Assembly (NCBI GenBank): GCA_015179125.1
Contig: WHVA01000074.1
Coordinates: 124,001 to 188,000 of the forward strand
From: Gautieria morchelliformis
Lineage: Eukaryota; Basidiomycota; Agaricomycetes; Gomphales; Gomphaceae
Reading direction: 5' to 3'
Length of the DNA: 64,000 bases
Shown: positions 43,601 through 56,100 of the stretch, piece by piece
Position numbering within the stretch: the stretch's first letter is position 1
Layout: the number at the start of each line of letters is the position of its first letter
The notes under the pieces: model-generated
Seen by the model: the letters and a program-made list of their open reading frames with translations, nothing else
The model's database searches: none
What the model was told of the DNA's origin: nothing
Program-made: the position numbers and the translations under genes

Positions 43601-44784
43601 CTCTACGCGCGACGTTCTACCCTTCGTCTTTCCTCTACCCTGTCATATCGCGATTTCTACTCCAACGTCCGGAATTAGACACGACGGATGTGCCCATGCT
43701 GTATTCGCTCTTATACAGTAGCGAGGATGGCGAGTGGGCGAAAGAGCGGGCATGGATGGTCCGGTTCTTATGCGAGGCCATGCATGAGGGCGGTGCGCAG
43801 GATTGGAAGGTGCTTAGACGACGGCACACCTGGGATCTCGTGGCGAGTATGTGGCAGGCGACAAGACCGGCAGAGAGATCACTGAGGAAGGGGATACTGG
43901 AGGTGAGTCACGGCTTTCATCGTGAGCCACAGGCCTCCTTAACCGAATCCTAGTTCCTTGCTAATTTATCCTCAAATCAACATGCCATCACGCCGCTCGT
44001 TCTTCGTTCATCCCTTCTAACATGGATCGAAATGCAGCTTGAGGCAAGAACAGCCAACGAGGGGGAGTCTATTGCGTGGGTGAAGATCCTGGAGAACATT
44101 ATCGTTACCGCCAACGAGGATAAAGTTGGGAAAGCCACTCGCGGAGAGTTCTATGCCTCTTTGACGCGATGCTTATGTCTGCTACTCCGTGGCGTCGCCG
44201 TCTCAGGTAAGTGGATGCTGCGCTCATGCGCTCACAGCCGTTTACGTCGTGCTCCAGAGACGGCAGACACTTTGGCGACGCAGATTGGGCTTTTACATAT
44301 AATATCCCGTGTATTATTGCGTGTCGCTGCCAGCCCCGCTGGCCGTAGCGTTGCCGTGGCAGGGCTTCTCCAGCACGCAAGCCACGCCCTGCGACGTTTC
44401 GAACCTCTGCTTTCGTGGGCAGACGAGGCAACTGCATGGACGACAAGCGGGCATACCGTCGTGCCGGGGCCGCCCCATCGTGCGCGCGGGCTCTTCGACA
44501 TCGCGGATGCGACGGCGGACATCACGGGCCACACCCGGCACGCGTTGCGGGCGTGGGGCGAGACTGTCGCTACGCTTTGGGAGGCAGCCATGGTGCTCGG
44601 CAGGCCCGCCGTCGACGTTGGCACCTGGAGTATTCTGACGTGCAGACTGCTCCTCCTGCGGGCATCGCCGCGGGCCGTGGCTGCGCCACGCAGCCATGTC
44701 GGCCTCGAGGAATGGGCGAGAAGGGAGACCTTGGCGTGTATTCTGGATGCGGAGGCAGAAGGGGCGGGCTCCCAAAAAACTTGA
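37693..44784 (+). CDS. URB1: Ribosome 60S biogenesis protein URB1 (NPA1)
   Basis: A large plus-strand gene of more than ten exons from ATG 37693 to TGA 44782-44784. Recognised blocks: exon 1 37693-38028; FVLSFLST and FLEQHREIFLLIFKGIPQDPYLVARRILEICWEGLWGDPKIKRTLK (about 38580-38770, in outline), the hallmark of the URB1/Npa1 N-terminal domain; SYWSAANLTLEPRLSSRWI at 39190 onward; HLYAIMMLYSKTSHLAVR near 39990; and the C-terminal domain with YDPVFLSCLVAQLVLEHREL, SFLYPVISRFLLQRPELDTTDVPMLYSLLYSS and RRRHTWDLVASMW (43220-43870). Introns are short. Role from yeast: nucleolar assembly factor of early pre-60S particles. Exon 1 can end at 38028 (GTAAGT) or 38032; the second keeps frame. A shuffled partial copy lies upstream. 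The start is supported by conservation of this region in the copy. Confidence 0.9.
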
Positions 44785-46800
44785 GGGTTTTTGAGGTGTA
44801 TTCGTGCGGAGTCTGGATAGAACAGCGTAAACATAGAAGGATGCATGGTGGACCATTCGTTGATTAATAATTGCAGACAAAGACTTGCCAAGGATTTAAT
44901 TTCAGGGGATCTTGTCCCGCTATCTATGCATGCGCATGAGGACCTAGCTTGCACCTACACACTGACATCTGGTGCATGTATATATTGGTATGCTATATAT
45001 CGAAGAACTCGCGGAAGCTGCCTACGTATATATATATGACCCGAGGTCACGCACACTCTGGTGTACGGAAGCCACACGGTAGCTTGTATAATATACAGGC
45101 CAAACAACACTTGAGACTTGATGGTGCCATTCAAGGCATCGAGGGAGGAGACGGGAGCGAGGTGTATTTTACTGTGCATATGCCACCTCGCGAACATGTG
45201 TTATATATGCTGTTGTACATATCCCGTTCAAGTCCTGTTTCCTTCAAGTCGATGCCGGCTATATATTATACGCTGCGAGGCACTGAACAGCGGCAGAGTA
45301 TATATATTTGCCCGCGGCATAAGAGCAAGATTGACATGAGGGAGTACGATTTATAATGATTATTAAATGATTTTTATTATTATAGGCCTGGGCCACGGGA
45401 TGCGGCGTCGGACTTGGCTGGCTGCTGATACACGGGGTGGACCGAGCTCGAGATTCTAGGCCTGTCAAAATACGCCCTCTTTCAGACGACAAGTCGACTC
45501 TATGTCAGATGATGTTCCTTCCGCTGCTTCGGGCCTTCTCTCTCGTGGCCTTGCAATCTGCATGCGGCGAGATAGTGCATATATAGTATCAGCGCCCCGT
45601 GCAAGGCACGCACCTTCCAGAAGGGCACTTTTGTCCACCATGGAGGTGATTGGGCACGGCTGCATCCTGAGCGACGTCCCTGATCTTCTTGGACAGCACG
45701 TATCAATTTGACCATCATGGCCACTGACTGGAGCCTGGTGGACCAGTGAAGGCCGGCGATTAATGAAACGGTGCCTGGGAGAAGCAGCAGAGCAGATTTG
45801 GGGCGACAGTTAATTCCCCGGACCCATGATTGCGATCACGGAAAAAGGACGTTTTTTCAATTGACTTTGTTTCCGAACTTGCGCCATTGCGCTGCATGCA
45901 GTGCTAGCCGCGCACACGAGCCGCGAGGTCGACTCAGCTCCCACGCAATCATCGAGATAGTCGATAGGGCTTCGCATCGTGCGAACCCAACCTTAAACTG
46001 TATTGTCGTCCATAACTGGCGAGAGCCTGTGGATCTGGTGGCCAAGATGAAGCTGACTGCTCATGAGCGTTTATAGTAGGTCATTCAAGCACGGTTTAAT
46101 TATCCAGCGATCTCGACAACACTTTCGTTCCTGTAGTTGGACGCGTGGTCGTCTTGCTGCTCTAGTCGGTCAGCTCAGGGTAAGTGGCCATTATATATAC
46201 CCTACGTTTCCTGATGGAGCAACCGGTCGCTAGTTGGGCAACCCGTGTGCTGCATCACCAAGTACCCAGCGATATTTGCAATCAGTCAGCTTAAATAGAT
46301 AGGCCACACCCTGAGAGTGCCGATACCTGAGGGAAACGACGTTGCTTGCGACGAGATCACTGCGCAGCATGCACCATGAGTGTTCCAAGACGAAACGGAA
46401 CCACAAGGTACTTCATCAGATGGGGGTAGCGGCCCATTAGATGGATGACCTTGATCCTGTAAGCGGAATTGTCTGCCGGAATGCGCGGCCATTTGGCGGG
46501 CAATAAGTAATGCTGATGTCGGCACAACGTACACTGCATTATATACCACATGTATATCAAGGTGTCTAAGCCTGTCAGACAGTCTACCCTGCCCACTTAG
46601 ACTTTAACTTTGAAAAAAAGACAGCCTACACCGCCTTATTTTGGCATTTTCAGCCGAGGGTTCACTTCTGCCCTGCAAACATAGTTTAGTACTCACAAGA
46701 ATGTACTGTCTGCTGGACTATATAGTTCCTGGGGTCCAGGAATCCCGGCAGACAATTGCGCTACGATGGCCAGCTCGGTCTCGGGGATGCTAGTCCGCCT
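44785..46800. other. No gene recognised
   Basis: About 2 kb between URB1 and the DUF6593 gene with many short A/T-rich TATA-like runs (for example near 44990-45040) but no protein I recognise. Short frames at 44949-45356 and, on the minus strand, 45500-45724 look random. Confidence 0.45.
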
Positions 46801-46808
46801 TTCCATAC

Positions 46809-46815
46809 ATATAAG
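46809..46815 (+). promoter_or_regulatory. Possible TATA box of the DUF6593 gene
   Basis: ATATAAG, 63 bp upstream of the ATG at 46878. Followed by a pyrimidine-rich leader (CTAATCCTTCCACC). Confidence 0.5.
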
Positions 46816-46877
46816 TCTCTAATCCTTCCACCATCCAGCTCCTCGACAAACCGTAGCCCCTAACGCCAGACAGAGGC

Positions 46878-47873
46878 ATGTCGTATAACTATCCAGCCCC
46901 CGGCAATTATGGACAACAGTTCAATAGTGGGCAGGCGTACGCCCCCCAGAGCTATCAGCCGCCGCCTGGGGCGTACAGCGCACCTCCTCCTCCCGGACTC
47001 GGGCAACCGCAGCCTCCGGGGAGCTATGGGATCCCTCCTTCAGGACAGCACGGCGCCCCACCTGCGCCTGGACAGCACGCGATTCAGGCTCCGCCCTACG
47101 GAACGCCCCCGCCAGCGCACTACGCGCCCCACGCCCAATATGGAGCGCCAGGCGCGCCGGCGGGGGCAGGGCAGATGATCGGGGGGCCACCACGATATGA
47201 CGGCAGCCACTCCCAGGGGGCGCCTTCTCAGACGCCGCAGCCACAACCGTCCATCACGTTCCGAGTCACAGAACCCGGGAAGGGCATCCTGAACAGCGAA
47301 GTGGTGGATCCGTGGCAGCGGACCGGCTGGACCGTCTCGTCGCCAAGCAAAAAGGAGACGTTTATTAGGAATCACGCCGGAGACGTCGTGGGACGGATTG
47401 AGTGGCATACGTGGGCGAGTTCGCGCCTGGATTTCCTGGGGTACCACGGGAAGGTGAAGGAGTTCATCCCGCGGGGGCAGCGAAAACAGTGAGTGGTGTC
47501 CGCGGGACCGCACGCGGGCTGACCGCGCGTGCAGCACACGAGTGATCCAGTATGACGAGGTGGACTACGACGTGGTCGAGGACAGGGAGAGTGGAACGAT
47601 CCGTGTGCGTAGGCCCAGACCGCCGCACAGCACCGGATGGATGCTGACTGTCTCGGACAGATCCGTCTGGACCCGGGTGGGGCAACGTATGCAATCATCC
47701 GCGGCTCGACGGAGATCGAAATCACGCCTGCAGGCCGCACGCTGGGCAGCGAGTTCGTCGACTACGTCCTCCTCGTCGCCGTCTGCTACCGCAGCGGCCA
47801 CAGCTTCGGCGACACCGACAGCCAGGTGGGCGTATGGGCGGCGGAGGGGGCGGCGGCGGCGTCGTACACGTGA
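46878..47873 (+). CDS. DUF6593 domain protein with Pro/Gly/Tyr-rich N-terminus
   Basis: Three exons: 46878-47488, 47535-47604 and 47661-47873, 297 aa, both introns GT..AG (GTGAGT and GTGCGT donors) and frame-exact. Residues 1-120 are P/G/Q/Y/A-rich and look disordered. The C-terminal half matches the basidiomycete DUF6593 family: ITFRVTEPGKGILNSEVVDP, GWTVSS, ETFIRNHAGDVVGRIEWHTW, KVKEFIPRGQRK, then LDPGGATYAIIRGSTEIEITPAGRTL and a strand-like end. Function of the family is unknown. The last codons (QVGVWAAEGAAAASYT) may be an unspliced tail; a further intron starting at GTGGGC (about 47826) is possible. Confidence 0.78.
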
Positions 47874-48090
47874 CCTGTTTGTACCTAGCGTAGAAATGGC
47901 AACGAATCCAAACTCGTGATAGGCCCTGATTTTAGTTCTCCGATGTGGCGGTTGTGGGTCCGACAAGCCTCGTTGCCCAAGTGAGACTCTCTTCCCCTCA
48001 CTCCACTATATCATCTCTCCTCGGCTCTCCCCTCGCCCCTCGCCCCTCCACCTCCACTCTGTCATCTCGCTCCCTCCGCCTCCTCCTCCC

Positions 48091-49419
48091 ATGGCCCCCC
48101 GCGCCGACCTCCCCCCTCCACACGCCGTGCCCCACACCCCAGAGCGTGGTCGTGGCCGCACACGCTATCCTGCATACCTCAGTCACCAACTAGACGACGC
48201 GGGCAAGCCACGTCCCCTCCTCCACCGCCGCGGCACCTCCCACATGTACGAGACGCTCGAGGACCTCCTCAAGGAGGCGGGCTACAAGGAGACCCGCGTC
48301 TTCACCCCAGAAGTCGAGCGCCGCGAGGCAGAGCGCGAAAACGGCCAGAAGAGGGATGCCAGCGGCGTCGGTGGTGCCGTCGCCAAGATGTTCTCCACCT
48401 GGATGTCCAAAAAGTCCGTCGTCGACCTCACCGACGACGACACATGTCCGCCGTCGCCGCTGGCCCACCGACAGCGCCCGCCACTGTCGACCCTGGCGAC
48501 GCAGCGCTTGCAGTCGTCCCTGCGGTCCTCAAACATCTCTACGCCCACCCTGCGCCCGCCCAGCCAGCTCAAGTCGAGCGCCGCCCTCCAGAACCAGCAC
48601 CTCCTCACCCGCCAGCCCTCGCGCCCCCCGTCCGCCTTCCCGTCCAACCCAAACTCGCGCGCCCGGCTCGCGCTGCGCCACGCCGCGTCTGCACCGCACA
48701 TGGACAAGCGCCGCGCGCGCACACAGCCACGCGCGGCGAGACCTGCCAAGGCCACCGCCGCCGCACCGCCGCTGCCCCCCACGTGGCTCGAGTCGCTCTC
48801 CGCCGCGCTCAGCCCGCGCGTGTCCCCGCCCAGCTCGCCCGCGTCCGCGCACGCGCCGCGCAAGCCCGCCGTGCTCGCCCACCGCACCGCCACGTCCGTC
48901 GCCGTCACCATCACCAACGTCGTGTGCCGCTCCGCGCCGTCGTCCCGCTCGTGCTCCGCCGTGCGCGCCCCCGCGAAGAGCAGGGACAAGGCGCGCCTGA
49001 CCGTCGCGGTCCCGACGCTCGCGCAGACGTGCGTGTGCGAGGAACAGGCCGCGACCCCGTGGCCGCCGCACTCGCCGCACCACCTCCCGCCGGACGCCGC
49101 GGACGCGTCCGCGCTGCCGCTCGACGACGACGAGGACGACGAGCTCAACCTCACCATGATGCTCATCCCGTCCAAGCGCCAGCACAGCATCCGCAGCCTC
49201 CGCTCCGTGCTGCAGCACCACGGCGCGTGCCCGCCCGCGGTGTCGGCCCGTGCGCGGGACGAGTACGCGCGCATCATGCGCCGGCACGTCGAGGAGAGCG
49301 AGGGGGAGGACGAGGCCGAGGCCGGCGGCGAGGGCCACTGGGACTCGGGCGAGTTCCTCACCGCCAAGATCCGCCGCAGGCGGAGCAACCTCCCGAGACA
49401 GTGGGGCTGGGCCATCTAG
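48091..49419 (+). CDS. Orphan basidiomycete protein, 442 aa, GC-rich single exon
   Basis: Continuous from ATG 48091 to TAG 49417-49419. The N-terminal third looks ordered (YETLEDLLKEAGYKETRVFTPEVERREAE, GVGGAVAKMFSTWMSKKSVVDLTDDD). The middle is Ser/Pro/Ala/Arg-rich. The C-terminal part has an acidic run (DDDEDDE), LTMMLIPSKRQHSIRSLRSVL and a basic end (AKIRRRRSNLPRQWGW). No domain recognised; it may be nuclear by composition (inference). Long antisense and +2 frames open here are a by-product of GC-rich third positions. The leader is very pyrimidine-rich, typical of expressed fungal genes. Confidence 0.65.
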   Translation: MAPRADLPPPHAVPHTPERGRGRTRYPAYLSHQLDDAGKPRPLLHRRGTSHMYETLEDLLKEAGYKETRVFTPEVERREAERENGQKRDASGVGGAVAKMFSTWMSKKSVVDLTDDDTCPPSPLAHRQRPPLSTLATQRLQSSLRSSNISTPTLRPPSQLKSSAALQNQHLLTRQPSRPPSAFPSNPNSRARLALRHAASAPHMDKRRARTQPRAARPAKATAAAPPLPPTWLESLSAALSPRVSPPSSPASAHAPRKPAVLAHRTATSVAVTITNVVCRSAPSSRSCSAVRAPAKSRDKARLTVAVPTLAQTCVCEEQAATPWPPHSPHHLPPDAADASALPLDDDEDDELNLTMMLIPSKRQHSIRSLRSVLQHHGACPPAVSARARDEYARIMRRHVEESEGEDEAEAGGEGHWDSGEFLTAKIRRRRSNLPRQWGWAI

Positions 49420-49927
49420 GGACGTGCCCGCCGCACGCCCCGCCCCCCATTCCATCGAGTTCCTAGCCCGGCATCATGCATATCACGCTCAACTCTCGTT
49501 TTTCTCATCCATCCTCATCTCATCGCGGGTCGGTCCCACATGCTTTTTTTTTTTCTCTTTTTTTTTTCCGCCTGAACTTTTTCACGAGCATTTGTGTGTA
49601 GTTCTGATCAGCCTTCACGTCTAATACCTGCTGCTGCTGCTATTCCTAAACCACCTTCTATCACCCCGCGGGAGCGCAGACGCTACGTCACGTACTGCTT
49701 TCTTAATATTGGTATGGTTGTAGACCGGTCGCTTTGCCCCATGTATCGATTCAGTAAGGACAAATCATAAACGGGTTTCGAATCATCTTACACAGGATGG
49801 TAAGCAACAAGAAAACAGTGTGATTGCGTCTATATAAGGATACATGATGTAGTGCGGTACCGACAAACAGATGGAACAAACCATAGTCAAATATATAAAA
49901 AAAAAAGCCCCAAAAAAACACCGATCA
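49420..49927. other. 3' flank, no gene
   Basis: This is the 3' flank of the orphan gene, with poly-T runs (about 49544-49569) and a CTG repeat near 49631-49643. No coding sequence recognised. Confidence 0.5.
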
Positions 49928-50185
49928 GGCCACCATGGTCGGATGATTAAGTCGAGCAAAGAATCGGCCCTTCCGATCGAACGCAAAGGAATCTTCGGTC
50001 GCTCGCCTTTCGATCAAACGGCCACCTTGGTCGGATGATTAAGTCGGGCAAAGAAGCGGCCCTTCCGATCGAACGCAACGCAATCTTCCCTTTCGATCAA
50101 ACGGCCACCATGGTCGGATGATTAAGTCGAGCAAAGAAGCGGCCCTTCCGATCGAACGCAAAGGAATCTTCGGCGTCGCTCAGCC
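49928..50185. repeat. Three tandem copies of the PAG1 3' coding end
   Basis: A unit starting GGCCACC(A/T)TGGTCGGATGATT begins at 49928, 50020 and 50103 (periods 92 and 83 bp). Each contains the last ~25 codons of the gene on the minus strand (..FDRKGRFFARLNHP..) and its stop. The copy used by the gene is 50097-50185; the other two lie just downstream in the 3' flank. Differences are few, so the duplication is recent. Confidence 0.88.
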
Positions 50186-53100
50186 TTTCCTCGCCCTCGC
50201 TCTCCTCCTCGTCAGACTCGCCAAAGATGTACGACCGCGGCGACGGCGGCGCCACGTCGAACAGCTGGTCCGCCAGCGGCGTCTCCGGCACCAGCTCCGG
50301 GTGGCTCGACTTGCTCAGGATCGCCTGCGCCCGATGCAGCGCCTCCTCGCTCGGCTCCGTGCCCGCGTCCTTGAAGTACGAATTCAGCCCGGCCAGCCGC
50401 CCGAGCAGATTCCCCAGGTCGTCCTCCAGCGACGAGTCCTCCGGCCCGGGCTCGTCGAGCGCGTCGGGTTCGGGCTCGAATATCAGCATGGACGGCCGCG
50501 GCACCCGGCACGTGTCGTATGTGAGCATGACGTTCGTGCGCGTGTCCTGCGTCCTCTCTGCGGGCTTGGCGATGGACCAGCCTGTCTCCGAGGGGACACC
50601 GAACACGACGCCGCCCGGCTCCTGCTTCAGGGTGTTCACTTGCATGCTTATACGCATGCTCATCCGGAGGACCTGCCGTGCCGTCAATGGTGAGACATTA
50701 GGTCATTCAATGCACACTAAATACCTGAGTAGCTTTGGGGCCTCCCCCGGCAATAGCCAGTGGTTCGTCCAGAACTTCCAAGGCCTGAGACGCTAAATCC
50801 GTCTGCAATAAACGGAGGAGCGGCATCAGCAGCTCAGACCCCAGCAGCTCCAAAGGATTTCTCGATTCACGGTGGGCAAATAAGCCTTTCAACACTTGCA
50901 TCGATTTCAGGCGCAGCCACCGTTGGGGGTTGAGCACCAGGCTGAGCAACAGCGTGGCCACCTCCGTCCAGTGCTCGGGCGCAAAGTACTCACGAAGACA
51001 GGACACACTCTGGCGAAGAAAGTCGTCCTTGGTTCGGAACCGGCTCTTGGAAAACGACACCATGATTCTGGCTAGATTGGGTAGGTTGGCATTTTCCGCC
51101 AGGCGCGCGAGCTTTTCGCCCAGCTCGACAGCAGTCTCTGTCAGCGACTCACTGTCCATCGCGTTCAAACACCACGGGAGACTGACGGTGAACAAGTCTC
51201 GCAGGCGGCCTTGATGGGTATCCAAGAGTTCATTATCGTCAAATTGGGCCAATCTACACAGAATTCTGAAGCTGGCAGCATAGGTGACTGATGATTTGAG
51301 CCCTACGATGACCAAACGTTGGAGGCCCTGGGAGTATCCAGCCCAGGTTGTCGGCTTTCTGTCCAGCAAGTCTTTGACGGTTGTGGGGTTATCGAAATCG
51401 AGCTTATTCAAAAGGGCATCCAACATCTCCAAAGCTTGGGCGTACTCTTGCTCGACCGTTGTGGAAAGGCACGCATAGGCAGACCAGAAGTATTGTGGAA
51501 GTAAGCCCATCTCCAGCTCTGGAGACCTGGCGAGTGCAGTCAGGGTGAGTAAAAGCTCATTGGTGAAGGCCTGGATGCTCTCATCCGGGTCGGCCACAGT
51601 ATTGGACAGGCGACCAAGAAGCCCCGCAAGCGTGCTGCGATTGACCTTTGGCATCAAAACGCGGAAGAGTTGCAAAGATCGAACGGCAATAGGACGGCTC
51701 GCGCATGCCGTTCCCCAGTTAAGCGCGACCTCACCCCAGTCCTGACGGAGTTGTCCATGCAAGGGCTCGAGCAGCGTGAGCGTCTCCCTGCACAAACGTG
51801 ACAACTTATTGTTTGCATCCGTCTGCGTATCTGTTTCTGACCAGAAGAGCTGTGCTCCTGATAATTCCAGACGATCAATGGATATCTTGAGAGTGGCACA
51901 GGAGGGATACTTGGATCGCTCTGCGAGTTCATCGTAACCGGGGATCCAGGCTCGCAACAGTTGAAAGAGCATTCGCTGCGCCTGCCGCCCCACGAAAGGT
52001 AGTCGATGGTCAAAATGGGTAAACAACGCATGAAGAAGAGTGGCCAGGTGATGGCGCAGATCCCATGAACGCTCCAGTGCAGTGTCAGCCAGAAACAACA
52101 TTGCAAGTTCTCCTGTTCCTAAGGTGGGTCGCGGTTGTTCGGGAGGTAATAAGGAATGTAGATCGGCTGTGTAAAGATTGCCGACATACTCGGGCAAGTT
52201 GCTCTCCGGTTCCGCGGCTTGTGACATCCCCGTAGGATCTATAACACTGCAAAGATCTTCGAATGTCCGCTGCCCAACCTGGGTGCGGGATAGACACGCA
52301 ATGACACGGCCAGCGTAAATGATAAATTTCGTGTTTCCTCGGCGAGCTGCCTGTTCGACCAGAAATTTGACCGTGGCACTACTATTCATCGGGTACTGGT
52401 CGTCCACAAGGCGACACCAAAGCGCTTGGATATGGTCAGGATACAGATCAACGTATCGATAAGTCAGGGAGTACAGGTTGCAAAGCGCACGATGCCCCTC
52501 GGGGGACAGTTGAGAATAGCCCTCTGGCATCAGATCGATTGCCCCAATCCATGGTTCTAGGAATTGCAAGATTCGTTCGTGCATCGAGTGTCCAAGGTTG
52601 TCGTACACTTGAGGAAGACGCAAGGCACACTGCGCAAGTATCGCCCCACTGTGGGCAGCGTGTTCAGCTGCTAAAAGGTCAGACAATTGCCGTTGTGCTT
52701 GTAAGTAGATCGGGGGTGCCGAGCTACCCATGGCAGACTCGAATTGTGCAAGAGATAATCGGCCTTCAAACTGCCTATGCAGTTCCTCCAAGAGGCTATA
52801 GGCGGTTCGTCGGACTTCGCGTGTGTTGTGGCTAAGGTTGCACAATCCTAGGCAGGCCATTTGTCCAAAATTAAAATGATGTCCTGGGAAAGAACGGATG
52901 ACGTCGACAACCACATTGAAAAAAAGAGATTTGCTAGAATGTGCTTCAATGGAAGTAACAAACGACCAGCGCACGGCTGCATCAGTAAGAGCTTCATGAT
53001 CGTAAGGATGTTTGAGAAGGGAGGTCAATGCTTTCCTAGAGCATAGTCAAACATAAAAGAAGTGCCCAATGAAAGGTCCTTACCTCCCGCTATCATTCAC

Positions 53101-56100
53101 GGAAGCCGAAGTCGACCCCATCATATCTATTATACGCTCTAGCAATGAGTCGACACTTAGCGGTTCTAGATACTCTGGTGATCCATTTTCGGTAGGAGAC
53201 CCGGAAGCAGCATCGGAGGAGAAGAAAGCTCCTTGCTATAGACGAGACACGGCCTTTCAGGTTGTTTCCCTCCTATCGCGAATACGGGGAACAACTCACA
53301 CACAACGCAGCCAGCGCGCTACTCGCTGCACCGGCCAGATATTCAAGATCAGCCTCGACTCGACCTCGAGCCTCAGCTGCATGTGGCGCGCCATGTCTCT
53401 GCCTCTCCATCTCAGACGATCGGGCGACATAACACCATCCCTCACAGAGTCTATAGAGACTCAGCCGTGTATTCCGTGATATGAAACGGTCCGAATCTTT
53501 CAACGTATTGAGACGATCAAACAGATGCGCAACGACGCCGCAAAAATATCGGCGAAGAGCGTGGTGATCTGTATCCTCGCGATTGTCAGGTCTTATCAAA
53601 AAATTCTTGGTCTCTCGGACAAATGCCAATAACAGGTGAAGGGATGCATGGTCGCCGAGAGAACGAGAATCATGGACGAAGTGAGCAGTGAGTTGATATA
53701 TATGCGCAACGGAGGCATAAAGGTGTTCCTGGCCTTGAGCTCGCTGCACGCTCTTACTCCGTCCGTCGAGAATATGTCGTGTCATCGGCTGCAAGTCTTC
53801 AAGTAATGTCGCAAACACGTTTTGGTGAATGGAGCCGAAAGCAGACACTATTGCATCCCGGAATGCCTTATGTTCCGAGGCCAGAAAGGCAGTCAAATGG
53901 CGGAAGAGGCCTCGCGCAGTACTTAACCGCTGGGGTTGTGCTGGAGGGTCTGACGGCGCACGCATATGGTCACGAGCCACTGGGGGACGTGCGTCCGATG
54001 CCACAGCCGCCGCACATAAGGCCTTGATCCAAAAATGCCATTGTCCAATTGCCGAAGCATACTCGGTGATTGATTTCTCTCGTCCTTGTGCTACCGAGTA
54101 ACCAGGTGTACGAGCAGACTGCTGTGTTAATGCTATACGCCCAGTAATACCAGCGAGAGAAGACATAGGGTGGTGATATCGAAGAACCGCAGCATTTAAT
54201 GTCTCTCGCCAAGACTCCACGACCTGAGGGTGGTGTTCCATACAAAGCCTGATGAATGACGGAAAAATAAACCTCCAGAGTCGATGATCAATCTCTTTCT
54301 CACTCTCGGCGAGTCGTAGGAGTGTATCCGAGGTGTAGTGCTCTCTCCACATAGCGAGTTGCTTACGCTCAACTGCATCAAGGAGGTACGTGCGATCCTC
54401 TAGGAATGAAGGCTGCAACTCTGCACCGTTGAGCAAATCAATGATACCGGGCCGTCGAGGTAGTGATCTTTGGCGGTCATCCGAATCACTTCCTTGGAAG
54501 TGCATAATGCGAGCTAACTGACGGAATACTTGAACACCCACAACACGGATACGGCGTGGGGTACAAGTCACTAGAAACAGGGCGCCAGCTTCGGTGTTGT
54601 ATAGTACGGCGGCTTGAGCAGCCGCCCTTGAAGCGTTAGGGGCGGAGACTTCCTGCCCCCGCCGATTCGTAATATGTTCCACCCAGGTGTCAACGACGGA
54701 ATTCCACAAGCGCAGCAGGCGAGCACTTTCAACGAAAAGACGCGTACCGCTGCCTTCCCTAGAAATATATTGCGGACCAAAAAGGAACTGGTTGAATCCG
54801 TCCAACACCTCGGTGACTCGGTCGTGGTCACTTGCAAGCCTGGTAAGAGACCTAGAAGCAGCTTCAGCTACATCGGGCTCAACATTGATCATGCCACGAA
54901 GTAGGACATCCAACGTCTCTGAGATTGAAGACTTGTCATTGAGACAGCGCGGCCAAGAGTCAAACACGGTGATTAGAAGGTCCATCTGCGGGATCACACT
55001 TCGAGGATAAACCATCTTCCCTTCCAGATGCTGACGAATTACTTGAGGTTCCGCTTCCTCAGCCGAAAGTGACGGACGAAACGTCCATTTGTCGTCAAAA
55101 ATATTCATACGGCCGACGGTCCGCGTGAGGATCCGAGAGATAGTAGTCACAAGTGGGAGAAGTCGATCAATAAATGCTGGCATGTTGGGTTTCGATAGAA
55201 CCAAGTCCGGGAGCTTGTCGCCTGATAATGGCCAGTCCTTAAACATGTCGTCAAACGTGCTGAAGTCGCAGCTCGATGGCCACACAGGAAACCGCTTCTC
55301 CTTTTCCATGGAGGTCAACGACAGAAGGATTGCTCTCAAGCCAATCAGGGTCCTCTCCGGTGCGAGTTCGATGCTAATAGTTATTTGCTTCCCAGAAGTC
55401 AATGTCGACTCTTGCATTAAGCCGAGGGCAAGATCACTCCCATAGTCGAAATGACGTGCAATAATGAAATGCAAGATATGGATGAGAGCTGCCTCAGCGT
55501 CATCCGAGGGAAAAATATTGAGTCGATGTGATGGGAAAAAGTGCTTCAAGATGTTATCCAATCGGACATGTGTAGTAGATGCAGATTCTTGACATCGATA
55601 GAGATAGGTCCAAACTAGGCGCAATATGCCATTAAGGACAAAGACGCGCATTGATTTTTCCTGCACAGCTGCTCAGGCCAGATCAAACGACGAGATAACG
55701 TTTGAAATGTTACTTTTAATTTTCCCACGCCGGCTTCGAAACAACTCATCCAATGTTTCAAAAAGTATTCGTGCGGAGCCACGCAAATGCTTGTGATTAC
55801 CAGGGGGTATGCTACGTGCCAATAACGCGCTTTGGACTTGTTCATCATATCCTGGGCCTTGGGGAAAATAGCTTCTACTGCTTTGGCCCAAATCGGATGG
55901 TTAACCTCATGCTGGGCAGTCTATCCCGAGTGTTAATACCAGACGCAAGGAATGAATCTCAGAATGAGACACACCTTGCCAATGGAGTGCAGTAGGTGCG
56001 TCAAAGTTTCGGCAAACGTTGTTTTTAGCCGGAATCCGTGCGCATTCTCAAAAGACTTAGATAGGGAAAACATGAACTCTGCACCCTCATCGAAGGCTTC

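Noticed and set aside
44949..45356. 135-codon plus frame after URB1
   Set aside because: Tyr/Ile-rich from TA-rich DNA, no recognisable motif, and antisense frames are equally open.
48282..49455. Long open frames antisense to, and in another sense frame of, the 48091-49419 gene (300-377 codons)
   Set aside because: The region is very GC-rich with GC at third positions, which removes stop codons in other frames. The sense frame has the better start context, an acidic/basic domain layout and a normal leader.
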